Positions 1 through 12,925 of a stretch of DNA of 64,000 bases are shown here, piece after piece (the first letter of the stretch is position 1; the number at the start of each line of letters is the position of its first letter). This DNA is from Prochilodus magdalenae (Eukaryota > Chordata > Actinopteri > Characiformes > Prochilodontidae): NCBI GenBank assembly GCA_024036415.1, contig JAMWET010000579.1, positions 707,103 through 771,102 of the forward strand, given 5' to 3'. Both the position numbers and the translations under genes were made by a program. The notes below the pieces were generated by a model. The model was not told the DNA's origin. It did not search any database and was given only the letters and a program-made list of their open reading frames with translations.

Positions 1-2289
1 AGTTAAAACTGTGTATGTTTGTAAAGGCACTTTTACAAGCGAATGAATTTGGATAGAAAATATATAGAATAATAAATTACTCATTACTGTTTTAACTTTG
101 AACAGCTGAATTCATTAGTAAAGTAACATAAGCAGTTAACCCTGTTTGGCTAAATGCTTTATGTAATAGTGACTCAGTCAAAAAATTAGGATGACTAACA
201 TGCAGTGACATCATTAGGTCTGATAAAGAACATGGTATAGAATAAGCTATTTGCCTTACTTTTTACTGTACCAATTTTATACCATACCATTTTGTGTATG
301 TGTATGAAAATGTGGCCATTATTCATGTTCTGGAAAAGACCTTTGGATCGTTGTCTTCGGAGACTCTTTTAAGTCTTGTGACTTGTAAATGCTACAGAAT
401 CCTACCTGAAGCATTTCGATGCTAAGATCATCCACATCCATACATCATTTTGGGGCCAGGAAGAAGAATATCTCTTTAAAATCTCTCCTTACTGTAAAAA
501 CCTTCGGTGATGAAAAAGAAACGAGAAAAGGCTAAATCCTAGCATGCCTCATTGCTCCTGACTGCATGTAATACATCCCCTTCTCTTGATTGTGGTTAGT
601 GTAAGCTGACAGCCACAGAGTGTGACTGGATGTATACGTTTCGTGGCTGCCCCACTTTAGTCCTTCTGTCCAGGGCTCCTCCAAAGCTCTTGCCGGTACA
701 GGGTGGTCCACTGCTTTTTTATTACACCATACAGATGGTTTATGGAGACTTCTGATGGATGTGCCGTACTACCAAAAAATTCCTCAGGGCTGAATAAGAT
801 TACACACATAGTACCCAGCAGGTGGTAGAGACAACAGGAATGTAGAAGTAGTCTGAAGAAACAAAATACTCAAGTAAGAGTAGACATGTAGTTTTTTTGG
901 GGAAAAAAAAGAGATGTGTTTTGGGTCTCTAGTCAGCCACAGCATATTAGCCAAGGAAGGAAGAAGGATTTAATGGTATGTTATGGCTGGAATATGGTTA
1001 GATCATTGAGAGGTTGCAGTTCTGAGCCTGGCCTATGCCCCAGATTTATAGGATATGTCTTTGCCAGTTAACCTTAAGAAGCAGACATTATTGCAGGTGA
1101 TAATAAAAGGTATTATAATAATATTATGTTTACTTTTGTTAGTTTTTGTGCCTGTCAAATCTAAACAGTTTGAGATATTTTTAATGAATTAGCCTCTGTC
1201 GGGAGCCACACTTCCTTTGTTTCATTTCCAGTTAAAACTGCCAACAAGTATGAGTTAGTCATTTTTCAGCACCAAGGAAAAGCCCAAAAATGTACATAAC
1301 ATGTATATAACATAACGTTATATTGAGCTCAGTCATGAAATATCAACATTTTCAGTGTTAAGTGTGTCCATGCTTTGCTTCCATTATTTTAAGGAGACCA
1401 GCTGTTACTTTGTTCAAGAATCTTCTCCGAAGCCAAGCAATTGTAAACAAATTTAGTGATGTTGAGGTCTGGACTCTGGAGTGATCAGTCCATTGTTTTG
1501 AGAACATCGACAGCTTTTTGTTTCGTTTTCATTTCTCAGTAAATGATGCTTCATCCTACACATCCTTTCAACTCCATAGTGTTGAGTTGTCTTCTATCAG
1601 TGAAAGCATGGAGAAAAACACCTGTGGACTAAAGTAAGAGTGGAGCCTGACTACATATTCAGTTGGAAGCTATTTTCTTTTTTTTTTGCACAGCAGAACT
1701 GAAGGAGTAACTGACAAATAACTGCCATCTCAGTAATAAAGCCAAAGCTCACATTTTTTATTTTATTGTTTATTGATGTCAACACCCATCAGATCCTTTC
1801 AGTTGCTTAAACCACCTTTGGACCAAAAGACCTTGAGTATGTGCTTTTAACAATAGTTTGGAGAAGAATACCATCGATATGTGGTCTGCATGACGGTCAA
1901 AGACACTTTGATGAAAAAAAGTTTTTTTTCTCCCATAACTAAAATATAAAAGTCAAAATCCAATCTTAGTTGGAACATAAGGCAAGGTGTTTTATTTGGT
2001 TGACTGATTGATCATTCTTTCACTTGTTAATTTAGCGATCTGTGTGATGAGATATATTTATTGGATCAAGGTGGTTCCTGACCCACATTGGCTTTGTGTG
2101 AACATGTCCTGCCTCACGGTGTCATTATTAGTACGTGAGCTAGCAGACATCATCAGCATGAAATGCCTCTACCGCTTAGTCCTGTGGAACGTATTGATCT
2201 CTGTGTATGGAAGTGGATTAAGAGCCTACTGTTAGCTCAGATGGACATAACTGCGTGCACACTGATTCATCAGGGGCCAACACCTCTGG
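1..2289. other. unique AT-rich noncoding stretch
   Basis: I see no gene, RNA gene or recognisable transposon here. The part around 340-720 is less AT-rich and free of simple repeats, so it could be a conserved noncoding element, but that is only an impression from composition. The longest open frame is about 75 codons (2008-2235), lacks any protein signature I recognise and is probably chance. Confidence 0.5.
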
Positions 2290-2770
2290 ACAAGTTTAAG
2301 TGAGCTGGTTTGTCAATGTAGGGCTTAATTATGTAGCACTAATTAACAGTGGCATGAATTATTGTGCCAACTATCTTCCTGCGCAGTACATTCATCGCTA
2401 AAGGCTGAAAATGAAATAATTACATATAATTTTTTGCGTTCAAATTAAATGCCTCACACCCTCTTAAGTACCATACCATATCAAGTGGGTAAAATGTCAG
2501 CTCGAATGCCTGCGAGACTGAGAGCAGAATGAGTCATCTGTTAGAGTGCTGGGAAAAAGACAAAGCAAAACAAATGCAGTCGTTTCATCAATCAACCTGC
2601 ATCCTTCACTTCAGAGAAGGTCTCTCCATGTACTAGGTTGCACTCTTTCAATTGCATTACTCAGAGCGTCGTTATGATTTAGTTTCCGCGTGCTGCCAGC
2701 CCCTTCCATTTGCAAAATGATGTTCTTGGAGAGGGCTTTTCATTTTCGGAAAACATTTCAACCTTTTGTT
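2290..2770. promoter_or_regulatory. possible conserved noncoding (enhancer-like) block
   Basis: The sequence is non-repetitive and dense in ATTA/TAAT homeodomain-type cores (for example around 2325-2350 and 2415-2450), with a more GC-balanced part at 2640-2760. This texture is common in conserved noncoding elements near developmental genes. No coding frame is apparent. The call is an inference from composition; only an alignment to other fish could show conservation. Confidence 0.25.
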
Positions 2771-2782
2771 GGCCAAGATGAA

Positions 2783-2816
2783 GGTGTGTGTGCATACGTG
2801 TATCTGTGTGTGTGTA
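2783..2816 (+). repeat. GT-rich simple repeat
   Basis: An imperfect (GT)n run with interruptions, about 34 bp long. It is a degenerate microsatellite. Confidence 0.75.
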
Positions 2817-5800
2817 GTTTGGCTGGTCTTTGTAGGTGCCAAATGTCCCCAGGATTTATATAAAATAAAAATGTAATTACATTTAGGTATAGTACTACAG
2901 TAGTTAACTATAGCCTTTAGCTACAAGTGATACAGAATTATCTGTAGCTATATAAATAGCAATCTATGTCATTTTTATCTATGTAATGTAAGTTAACTAT
3001 AACATTACGCTATTAACTATCTTACAGATGTAAACTATAGCAGGTAAATAGAAATAACTCCCCAAACAGGGATACACTTCTGTGCGTGTTCGCATGTGTG
3101 CTGTGGAGGAGTTAATGCTTAACCAGTCAGTGCGTTTAATTATAAGTGAATGTTTTTTTAGTGTCCCAGAATGTTTGTTTTCTTGATTTTAGCAACTATT
3201 TTTAGCCAGAGCTGCTTTTTTACATCATCTTGATCACGAATAAAAGGGATTCCTGCTTTGCATTCAAAATAGTTTGAACAGGTGGCTGAGTAAGAGTTCA
3301 ATAAGTGGGTATTTAATACCAGAGTACTTGCTCTGTATGCACTGAATGTTAATAGGGATTTCTAACCCGTGCATATCCAGGGTTAGCTTTATTGTGAAGA
3401 TATTTTTTTGTGTAATGATACATTTGCTTTTGCATGTAACAATACATTTAATGCATTACTAGTACTGAGCAGCATATCAAAGATTCAGTTTCTTGGCACA
3501 TGCTAAATTTGGCCATATTTGTTTCACAAACTCATCTTTTATAATTAATAAGACCTTGTCAAATTGCTCATAGTTTAATTTTCTCAGCACACAGGGGAGC
3601 CCTTCCATAGCCATTGTTTTTGACCAATAAATTGGCATGTTTACAATGTTTGATTTTTACTAAATTGTGTCCGCACTGAGGAGAATGTATTTGACAATGT
3701 CATTCTTAATTAGCATTATGTAACAGAATAATATAAATATGATTGTATCTCATATATGATGTGTAATTAAGTAAGATCCTCGGTTTAGTTTGTTAAAGCA
3801 GACGGTGATGCTTTCTGCCACAATTATAGCTTAAATGTTTTCTTTTGGTAGCAGAGAAAATTCTGACTGATTACTGTGTCCTGTATGGTATCCAGCAATA
3901 TTTGAGGTTATAGAGCCTTTTTCCTGAATCTGCCTGTGCAGAAACCTAAGATGTTAAAATGAAAATGCAGTCATGGCACATCTCATGGATTAAGAGTTCT
4001 TGATGATTTTGGCATGCACAGAAGTTGGGCCTCTAAACCACCTAATCCTATACAGTATGAGCTCAGTATGTGAAACACAGCCCCTTGTAATAGACCTTGT
4101 CTATGTCACACAACACTTTAGAAGACCAACGGGTTTTAAACTGTCGGTCAGGTTTTTAGAGTGTGTTAATAATTTTAAATAATATATATTTTGTATGATG
4201 TTCAAGGTAACAATATTAACATTAACATTAACATAAGCATGGTAGCAGATTGTATTGTCATTTCTAGCCGGCCTTCTTTTAATTCATTATAATAACATAT
4301 GGGGAGCATTCAGGCTGGATACATGTGCAATATTGATTGAAAGTTCAATCCAACATGTGTAGAAATTAGAGAGAAGTGCATGGTCAGTACATAGTCAGAC
4401 AATAACAGACTAGATAACAGAAAACAACAGCAAGGATTAAGTGAAGGATAGACAAGCTGTTGCATATAGTGGCCAAAAAGTGTTTTGTAAACCATATAAA
4501 ATATGTATTGTATGATTGTATTAAGTGCTTTTAAGTGCCTGCCTTTATCAGCTTCAAATATTTAGAGCTGTTTATTTGCATTGCATTGTATATATGTAAC
4601 ATTTGCCATAACATTTGTAGGCGGTAATGAAATCTAGCCTAGTCCAAAGCAGTACGTCATGTTGAACTTGAGACTGTTAGTCTGCTGTTCTGTTTGCTAG
4701 CTTAAATGCAACTTTTCACCAGTTGTTGTTGTACCAAAACTTGCTCTTGGTAACTAGACAGAGTAGACTGAATTAAGGCAGCATGGCGCAACATATCGAT
4801 GTATCCTTTGTAGAGAGTTAAATTGTGTTTGAGCATAGAGCCATTCTTAGTTCACTAAAGAACCAAGGCAACCAAAAGTGATTCTTCTGTGACATTTGTC
4901 TAAAGAATCATTGTTTACACTTTTATGTACAACTGTTTGAAATGTTTTATTTTAGATGGTTCAGAGCAATTTTATGAACAGTCTCTTCAAGATGATCAAC
5001 CAGGGGAGAACAGTAAGGTTAGAAGGATGTCCATCAGTATGCAACAAATAAATGAGCTTTACTTTCTGTCATCACTCTGTGGTTTACGTTTTGCTGTTTC
5101 TATGTTGTAGCTTTGATTGCCAGCTGTTTGATTGCAGCTCTGTCATAAATATCAGTTTTGAAGTTGCTGAAGCACAGTTTTGGTTCAGGGAGGCCTAACT
5201 TAAGTTCTGTGGTTATTTTTTAGGCCACACAGTATTTTTAGCAACTTTCCTGTGTAAGTGTCTGCGTATTGCTGTCAGTGAGCTTTAACTTTCAACTGCT
5301 GTACCTCCTGCCTGAGGCCCTTTTTCCTTATTTGAAATACGCTGTCATCATTTCAGAGACTGTCTCCCTTGACACGTTCACATTTTTTGTGTGTGCTGCT
5401 TCTATTACTTGCAATTTAGTGCCCAACTACTTCTGCCGCTTCACAGCTTGTTAGACACCTCGTATTGCATCTGTGAGTCAAGAATGTGTTACTTTTTAAA
5501 ATACTCCTTTAAATAGTAGACAGCATGTAAGCATGACATTTTTTAGGAGTGTTTCCATTAATTTTTTAAGTCTATAATATGGTTATAAGTATAATTAATC
5601 ATATGTAATAATTTAGGTTTATTATATTCATTATCTTTCTAAGCAATAATATAAAATATAAAATATATTAGATTAAGTAAATATGTAACAAGACAAGGTC
5701 ATTTAAGGAATTAAAGATTTGAAACTGTCAGTAAATAAGTCTGCAACATTTATTCTTGAGAAATGCTCTTGTAAATGAAAACAACTAAGTGTCACTGGAT

Positions 5801-5889
5801 CACACTGATGTTAAACCTATTAGAAGTTTCATTACAGATTAATTTATTTGTTCATTCCTTTGTTGTTTTGTTTTGTTGTGTCGGTTTAG
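2817..5889. other. AT-rich noncoding stretch
   Basis: No gene or recognisable transposon is seen. The sequence is very AT-rich around 2870-3060 and 5500-5720. A short (ATTAAC)n tandem run lies at 4215-4233. The open frames of 60-61 codons here show no domain signature and read as chance. Confidence 0.5.
4215..4233 (+). repeat. (ATTAAC)n short tandem repeat
   Basis: About three copies of a 6-bp unit directly in tandem. No function is implied. Confidence 0.7.
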
Positions 5890-6037
5890 CCTCTTTATAA
5901 ACCCACGGTTCAGAAAAAGCCTTGTTTTCCCTTTAACTCAGCTCCCCTCTTGACCCTGTCAGCTCCTAACGGTATAATGATGACACCTTCAGATATGGAC
6001 GACTCAGATTTCACTGACCATTTCCAAGTTCAATACA
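5890..6037 (+). CDS. candidate coding exon, unidentified
   Basis: A 148-nt stretch open in one frame from its first base: 49 codons plus one base. It is preceded by a T-rich run ending in TTTAG at 5885-5889, which could be a splice acceptor. It ends at GTATGT (6038-6043), a good donor match. The translation is not low-complexity: it has a basic start, a Pro/Leu-rich middle and an acidic segment (Met-Met-Thr-Pro-Ser-Asp-Met-Asp-Asp-Ser-Asp) near residues 30-40. I do not recognise a family. If real, it is an internal exon (start phase 0, end phase 1), because upstream of 5890 the frame is closed by TAG at 5887-5889. The alternative is a chance open frame in a noncoding block. Confidence 0.28.
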
Positions 6038-6172
6038 GTATGTTGCCTAAATGCTAAACAAACACAGGAGTCAAAAACTGAAATAAATCATTTGTGGTAT
6101 AAAAGAAATAAATGTAGTGGTCATCAATTCTGTTCTATGTTTTTGCCAAAACTTTCTCAACTTCTTATCAAG

Positions 6173-6217
6173 CTTTCATCGGAACTGTATCAACCCATTC
6201 CCACACTGATAACTTTG
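6173..6217 (+). CDS. candidate small coding exon, unidentified
   Basis: A 45-nt segment between a pyrimidine-rich acceptor-like stretch ending in AG (6171-6172) and a GTAAGT donor (6218-6223). Joined to the preceding candidate exon across a 135-bp interval, the single leftover base completes a codon with the first two bases here. The frame then stays open to the donor, giving 15 further residues rich in Thr, Ser and His. Short introns of this size are normal in fish. No family is recognised, and such a small exon could easily be coincidence. Confidence 0.18.
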
Positions 6218-6491
6218 GTAAGTGGTAGCCAGCTGAATTGGCAGCAGTTTTTGTGCAGACTTTTGCTTTTTCAGTACCCAAAGTGAACAATTTGTCCATT
6301 TTACATTGTACCATCCATGCAGTTTTCTTTCAGGTCTACTTATGTAACCCTATAGTGGGAGCAAAATATATATCATGAAATGTTTGTCTGTATGTTATGG
6401 CTGTGGCTTAGAGAAAAGCCCTGTGCAGTAAAAAAAAAATCGAAAGTGCAGTGATTGCAGAGGGGCATAATAATAGCAAAGTACTCTACTG

Positions 6492-7215
6492 TTGTCAGAG
6501 GCACAGAGCCATTTCCGTCATTACGTAACTCTAATAAAAATTCAATTTTTGACCTTGAAAGCCCTCACAATTAAAATTGCACCTTTCTCCGACGTGCACC
6601 ATGTTGCGTCATTGATTCGCTGTGCATTATGTCTGAGCCCAGTCATTTTTAGTCACGTGTTGGACTTGCACGGAACAAAATAATAGTGGGGTTTGGTTTA
6701 TATGGTTAGATCAGACCCATAGCGGCTTGCTGTGTGTAAGTGAATGGATGAATCATGAAGCAAAATGTGTCCTCGCTTCTTTCATCTTACTCAGAAGCTC
6801 TCTGTTCCATCACTGGACTTGCTGCTCACAGCTCAGAGGCTGTCAGTCCACATGTTTTATGGCCTCTGTGAATCGTCCTTCCCCTAGCGTAAATCACTGG
6901 GATTTGTGTGCAGAAGACGAGAAGCCTGGCTTGAACACAGCATCTGATTCCCTCTTGCGTAGACATGTCTCACGGAGACATTCGAGTGTAATTGTTGTGT
7001 TGAAATATTTCTCCGCTGACCGTGGCAGATTAAAATGACTCACGCTATGAAGGCTCCTGGGCTGTTTACAGCTTGATGTTTACCGAAAGTGCCTCAGTTT
7101 CACAGGAAGCCGAAATTACTGTAAAAAAGTTTGAGAGCTCACTTTGATGACAGCTGTGCAATTTGTAACAATTCCAAGCCCCTATTATTGCAGTGTTGAC
7201 TTTCTGTGGCTTGTG
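6492..7215. promoter_or_regulatory. possible conserved noncoding block
   Basis: About 700 bp of repeat-free, evenly composed sequence without transposon similarity. Its single 103-codon frame on the plus strand (6727-7038) has no recognisable domain. The part around 7030-7210, with CAGCTG and ATTATTG elements, most resembles a conserved noncoding element. Conservation is inferred, not seen. Confidence 0.25.
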
Positions 7216-7274
7216 CTGGCACTATTTATTTGATTACTTCAGACTCCTTTTCTCTGCATATTTTCCTGTCACGA

Positions 7275-7302
7275 TAATGCTAGTGCTAATGCTAATGCTA
7301 TT
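7275..7302 (+). repeat. (TAATGC)n short tandem repeat
   Basis: Four to five imperfect copies of a 6-bp unit, probably a small slippage repeat. Confidence 0.7.
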
Positions 7303-7443
7303 GTACTGTACTCTCTTAAAGGTAAAGCCACAAGGTTTGTGAGTAAAGCCAGGAGTGAACCATTTTTGTAAACAACATAAATAAATTAAATACCTTTTTA
7401 AAGTTTGAAGAGTCTCCATATAATATAATGGTTGTAGAATCAA

Positions 7444-7466
7444 CCCCCCCCCCCACCCCCCACCCC
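7444..7466 (-). repeat. C-rich tract, G-quadruplex-forming on the minus strand
   Basis: Runs of 11, 6 and 4 cytosines are separated by single A bases. Read on the minus strand this gives guanine runs with one-base loops, the sequence pattern of a very stable G-quadruplex. It stands alone in AT-rich DNA and is probably also a variable-length locus. Confidence 0.85.
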
Positions 7467-7560
7467 GATGATCCATAGATCTAATTCATAAGGAGTCCTT
7501 ATTTTAAGTGTGTCTGAATGTGAAACATTATCCTCTCCATTTGTTCCTTTGTTCTTCAAG

Positions 7561-7666
7561 ACTGAGCCAAGAATCTCCAAATACCTCGCACCACCTGCTC
7601 AATTCAGCTGAGATTCAAGAAGCAGTCATCTCCTTTCCTGAGCTGGAAACATTCTCAGTCAGTCCA
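7561..7666 (+). CDS. weak candidate exon, unidentified
   Basis: It follows a pyrimidine-rich stretch ending in TTCAAG (acceptor-like, AG at 7559-7560). One frame, starting at 7562, is open for 35 codons up to a GTATGA donor-like site at 7667 and meets TGA at 7670; a perfect GTAAGT lies at 7683. The peptide is Ser/Glu-rich and unrecognised. Its phase does not join directly to the candidate exons at 5890-6217, so at least one of these calls is wrong or an exon is missing between them. Confidence 0.13.
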
Positions 7667-7689
7667 GTATGAATTTGATGGTGTAAGTA

Positions 7690-10600
7690 AGACAATTTGT
7701 CTGATCTTTGTGTTTGTGTTATAAGAGACTATGCATTTTTCCTTTAGGCACAACTTCATGACAAACGTCATGGAACCTATGTAAATTGACTTTGAAGTGG
7801 CGTTAACTCAGGGGACAGTTTAGGAGCAGCCACACCTGCATTGTGCAAGCAAAAAGGTTGCCTTATGTTGTGGGGAGTTGTCTTGTGAGTAAGGTTGAAC
7901 ACTAGCCAGTGTTTTTATAGCAAGGCTACGTGAGTTTAAACAAGGTGTTGTAGTGGGTGCCAGAAGGAAGAGACATTCAATTGTCATGTATGTACCTGGA
8001 ATATATCATAGAAAGCATTACCACCCACAGTGGACAGTGCACCCACAGATGCTTGGTGGTGTCTGGCTAGAATCTTGCATGCACAGACAAGCAACTGCGG
8101 CAAAAATCACATCCACATGTAATACAGAAGACCTCACACGCATATACCACACGTCACTGCAGTGTTTTTGAGAGCAGAAGACCCATCAGAAAGCCTCTGT
8201 TAACACCACAACACCGACCACAGCACCTCACCTCGGTTTATGAGGTTGTTAACTAGACCTAGAGGACTGGCCTGATTGTATGGGCCTGATGAGTCACTGT
8301 ACCAATTGTTTCAGGGCTGATGGTGGGGTTTGTGTGTGTCGGAGACCTTATGAAGTCTGGTGTTTTTTCCAGACGTCTGTAGTGTGCTGCTGGATCCACT
8401 TGTTCACCCGGCAGGGTTGGATCCATCTGTATATCTAAACACGTCGTTGACCGCTGCCCACTACGTTTTACTGCTTTGTTGGGATATTCCAGCTAGGTAA
8501 TCCACCGTGCCAAGCTGTCCTTAATTAAGGATCAAAGTTAATCAAGGATAAAGTTCAGATGAATGGTGTGGCTTGCACGTTTGCCCTTGGCATGTCTGTT
8601 TTTTTTTTGTAAAGTAAAATGTATTTTAATGCATTTTTATGACCAGCTTCTTTTTGCTTGTACCTGAGAATGAACATGATATGTTTTGAGCTGCCCACTA
8701 TTTTTGCCTAATTCAAAACGTAGTCTGGGCTGAAATTTCATTGTGAATGGGCGGAGCTAAACTACTGTAAGCTGTACTGGCATTAGATTGCATTTGGCAT
8801 TGACGAATAGTACATATTTTTAAATGTTGGCATACTACATCAAGCTTACTAAAAATGGATATTTTGCAAGGATGGCAAAGTTCTCAATAGATTTCTTATG
8901 GTATTGCAAGACTGTTAAGTCTGGAGTCTCATGCCCATGCCTGGGGAAGTCAATGGATTAGAGTGCTTCTCTCTGTCCACTCAATTATGTCATTTATGCT
9001 TCTCAGAAAATTCAGATATAATGCATGGTTGGACCTCTTACTGAGGACTAATGCTCTTTGCTGGCCGGATAAAATCCTAGACCTGTCTGAATGAGACATC
9101 AGGTTTTACTCTAAGAAGTTAAGATGTCTGTGGAGCATAGCCATCCCCTTAGTCCATCTCATAAATCCTCCAACTTCCAGTTCAGCCTTTGGGTGCAGTT
9201 CTGCTTGATCCTTTAAGACTGTGTCATAACTGGGCCATGTAATTGGCCTAGTTTAGCTTATTAGAGAACACAAAAACACAGTCCACAGAAAGCCCAGTAT
9301 AGTACCTTCACACGCATAAGCAGAGTTTATTACATGAATTAGAATGGAAATTGTTTTTTGGAGAAGGTCTAGTTTTGCTGCAATAAGATAAATACCCTGA
9401 ACCCCCATTCCCCACCCTCACCAAAAAATCTACATTCATGCAAGCAGAGCTTGTTGATTTGGTTCCATTAGCAGGTATTGGCTGTAGAAAAGAACTGATC
9501 TGGGGAGGCATTATTTTCTGTGTTCCCTATGGTCCTAGTCGCAGAGCTTCCAAACAGAAAACTGGACTAAAAATAGCTTTCATGCTCTGAGGTGTACTGT
9601 GAGCTGCCTAGAGCCTCTCTTTCAGCACCCATCTCTCTGGCCAAGGACAGGGATCACAATGTTCCTTCTGCACATACACCAAGCCTTAGCTTCTCCTGGG
9701 TCCATCACGTTTCAGTCGCTATCCAGTGGCTCTAGCATTTGAACGTGCTGCCGGCGGTTCTCCCTTAGACGCTATTTGTCTGTATAATGTTGCATGAGCT
9801 TGGCACTTACCTGTGAGGAAAGAAATGACTTATGCTAACCCTGTGCTAATAAATTAGTCGTAGCTAATTCCTGTTCTGCTTTTTGCATTAGGTGCAACTC
9901 TAAGGTGTTATTTATTTCATGACTCTGGCCATGACTCAAGATTTCATTTTTAAAGTGTAGATATAAAATTTTTTGTCTGCTCACCAGAGCATCTCTTTAG
10001 TTAAATTAACACTCTTCTGGATGATTTTAAGACTCTTATAATGACAAAGGTTGTCATATCATTGTACCAATTCTCTAGTAAATATGTTTGGAGAAGATAA
10101 AGAGCTCCTAGAGACTGTGATGCAAGTTACGCAGATACTTGTGATTTCATTTGCACCCAATTTAAAATAAAAACACAACATAATTAGTTCCATCATGAGA
10201 AAGGAATTTAGGAAGCACATCCGCTAGTGTCAAAGGGTGAGTTGCAAAGCAAACTCTGAACATAGCCTTGCATCTGTAAGAGTCCACATGCCAAAAAGTT
10301 GCCAAAAACATTGAATTAAAGTAATGCTGTAGACTAACCACTTTTGGTTTCCTAAAGAACCTTTCAAACATTTGTTTAAAGAGACATTTCTTGTAAATCT
10401 GATGTGCAAATGTGGTGATCCTTTATTTTTTTGATAAAGAAGGTAAAGTGTCCTATAGTTTTGTTGAGCAGTAAGGTTTTTTTTGTGGCAGATCCATAAC
10501 TTGTTTCTAATGTTTAATTTACTATCCCTTTTAAAAATTTGATTTTTTTTTCTGTGCTGTTGTTACATTTATTTGGTAGGTAAGAAATATTCAAGCTAAC

Positions 10601-12470
10601 AAAGCACAAAGTCCATGCGCTGGTGAATTAACTTTGTCTCACTAACTATTTTTCTTTGTAATAAACATTTTATATCTATTTAAACCAGAGGTTTAAATAC
10701 TTGAATTAGGCCATATAGTATTCCGGTCCAAAGCAGGAGCAGTAGAGCACATTTGTTCAACTGCAAAAGGCTTGATATGGCAGTATACCAGAATATTATA
10801 TATAAGTGATACTCTGACCAGTAGATTGTCTGAAGGCCTTATCCATTCTGCCAAGGGGTGATATTTGGGAATTACCTAACTTTTGAATTACGCAGGCATG
10901 AACAGATACGTTTAGATATGAGCTTATGAAATGATAAATGTGTAACAAAGTACATTTACCGCTTTGAATCATGAACTTCCACAAAAGCCTGGTCCTGCCG
11001 AACTACTTTTCTGGAGAGTTTGGTTCCAACTTATCCCAATCCAATTATTAAAGCCTTTGAATGTTAGAGACAGCTGTTTATTAGAGCATGCCATCAGATC
11101 ACCAGAATCGAACACCAGGATGGCGCCCCTGCCTTTAAATTAAAGATTTTTTTTTTTACTTTAAGTGCAAAGTAAGTACCATTTGGATATATTAACTTTT
11201 AAGGCTGTGCACAAAATTGCTATTAAAAAATTAAAAACAGTGAGACATTGTAACTCTTCCATGATGTGCATATTGCTAAGGCTTTAGGCTGAATAAATTG
11301 AACACTAGATTTAAGAAATGGATAGCTAAAGGAATACGAGCTCTATGCAATGTAATTAAAAAAGAAGGACCTCTGCCCAGTTCTGAAATGCTTAAAGAGA
11401 AGTACTCCACAAATGTGGCATTATTACCCATAAGGTGAAAAATGTTTTTTTTTTTTTCATCTGTTACAACTTAAATTCAACTTTATGCATTATAATTAAG
11501 TGGCAGAAGGAGGGATATTTACATCTGAGGAGGAATAAAACAAAATATGGAGTATCAAAATGTCAATGAAAGCGTACCCAGTTACAGAAATGGAGGTTTG
11601 GGTAAAAAATTGGGAAGGTAATTTATTAAACCCTCTCAGCAGTGCCACTGTGATAATGGGCTCCCTGTGGACATCAAAATGTAAACCATTCCTGTATTTT
11701 TAAAATTTTTTAGATCTCTTTTTTTTTATTTTATTTTCTATATATGTAAATCTGGGCAGACATGAATGTGTAATATGTATACTCATAGTATCTACAAAAT
11801 ACTTTGTGGTGATATTTGCTTGATGGCAAATGCCAATGAAGCTGATAGGAAAAATTGTAGGTGTGCATAAGGGTATAATGAGGATTCTCGTTGAGCAAAC
11901 TCTTTTGTGGACTGTGTTCCCTTTCAAAAAGCCACCAGCTATTGAACTTTTTGTGAGTCTATAAAATTTGGGTTATGAGAGAGACGGGGAAACCTCCAGG
12001 GAAATGGCATGATGAGTCAAACAGATACCTCTTTTATGAAGAGACAGAGATGGCTGGCTCAATATGAGGTGATTGGAGAGATTGCCCAGAAGACTGTCTG
12101 CTTGTGCCCATGAGCATGCGCTTCTGTGTGCCTCTGTCTATGTATATGTGTTCATGATGTGTTTGAGACGGTCTGTTGAAGCTGCTAGATAATTTAGAAG
12201 AGTGGGTAAGACTCAGTAAGGTCATGAAGGCCCCCCTCCAGCTGTGGGAAAGTACTTAAACTGTCACCAGAGCACAACGTCCTTCCCTAGTCCTTCCATA
12301 GACAGCATTGGGCCAAGATAATAAACATCCTGCCTTTTGGACTTCTGCCTGAAGACCCCAGGTTAAGAAGGAAGCTGCAACCTCTAAGCCCAAAGCAAAC
12401 ACAAGGCAGTACTGGCTCTGAGCCAGAGTGGCGAGTCAGACCAGCTGCTGATGGATGGCATGCAGCCGTC
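7690..12470. other. noncoding stretch, no recognised element
   Basis: Mostly unique AT-rich sequence. The part around 8720-8850, with a GGGCGGAGC-containing segment, has the feel of an old short fish transposon, but I cannot delimit it. A 14-bp palindrome (TCCTTAATTAAGGA) lies at 8518-8531. Runs of A or T occur near 11150 and 11446. The block at 9520-9790 is less AT-rich and could be conserved noncoding DNA. No open frame shows a protein signature. Confidence 0.45.
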
Positions 12471-12474
12471 TGCG

Positions 12475-12680
12475 GGGCTATTGTTTTTGTGATTAGTGCT
12501 TTTGGATAGTGCCTTATGATATAGAGCAGCTTGCGATGATCTCAACGGGAATATTTAAATAATCATCTTAGGCTAGCTAATTGATCTGGCTTCAATTACA
12601 CATGTCCACCTGTGTGTTCCACCAACCATACTTTCTCTTTTGCTGCTGTCAAAACAGTGCACTGAGCTTGCTCAAGTGGA
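12475..12680. promoter_or_regulatory. possible conserved noncoding block
   Basis: Repeat-free sequence with several TAAT/ATTA cores and AATTGAT-type sites, and no open frame of interest. It lies shortly before the LINE remnant. The call rests on texture only. Confidence 0.2.
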
Positions 12681-12925
12681 GCTCAGGTTAATATCCACAA
12701 TGCCAAGTGAAACAGCTTTTTTTCTTCTCATTTTAAGTAGTACTGTGCGTGCTGACAGGCTACATATTGAAATGACGAACAAGTTTTTTAACCACAGGAG
12801 TCGGTCAAAAGAATGAACTGATGCAATAAGCATTTCTGTGATTTCATCACAAAGCAGAGTGCCTACAACCCCCTCAAGCTAGCAGTATGTTACTCAACTT
12901 ATGAAATCAGTTATCAGACTTTTTT

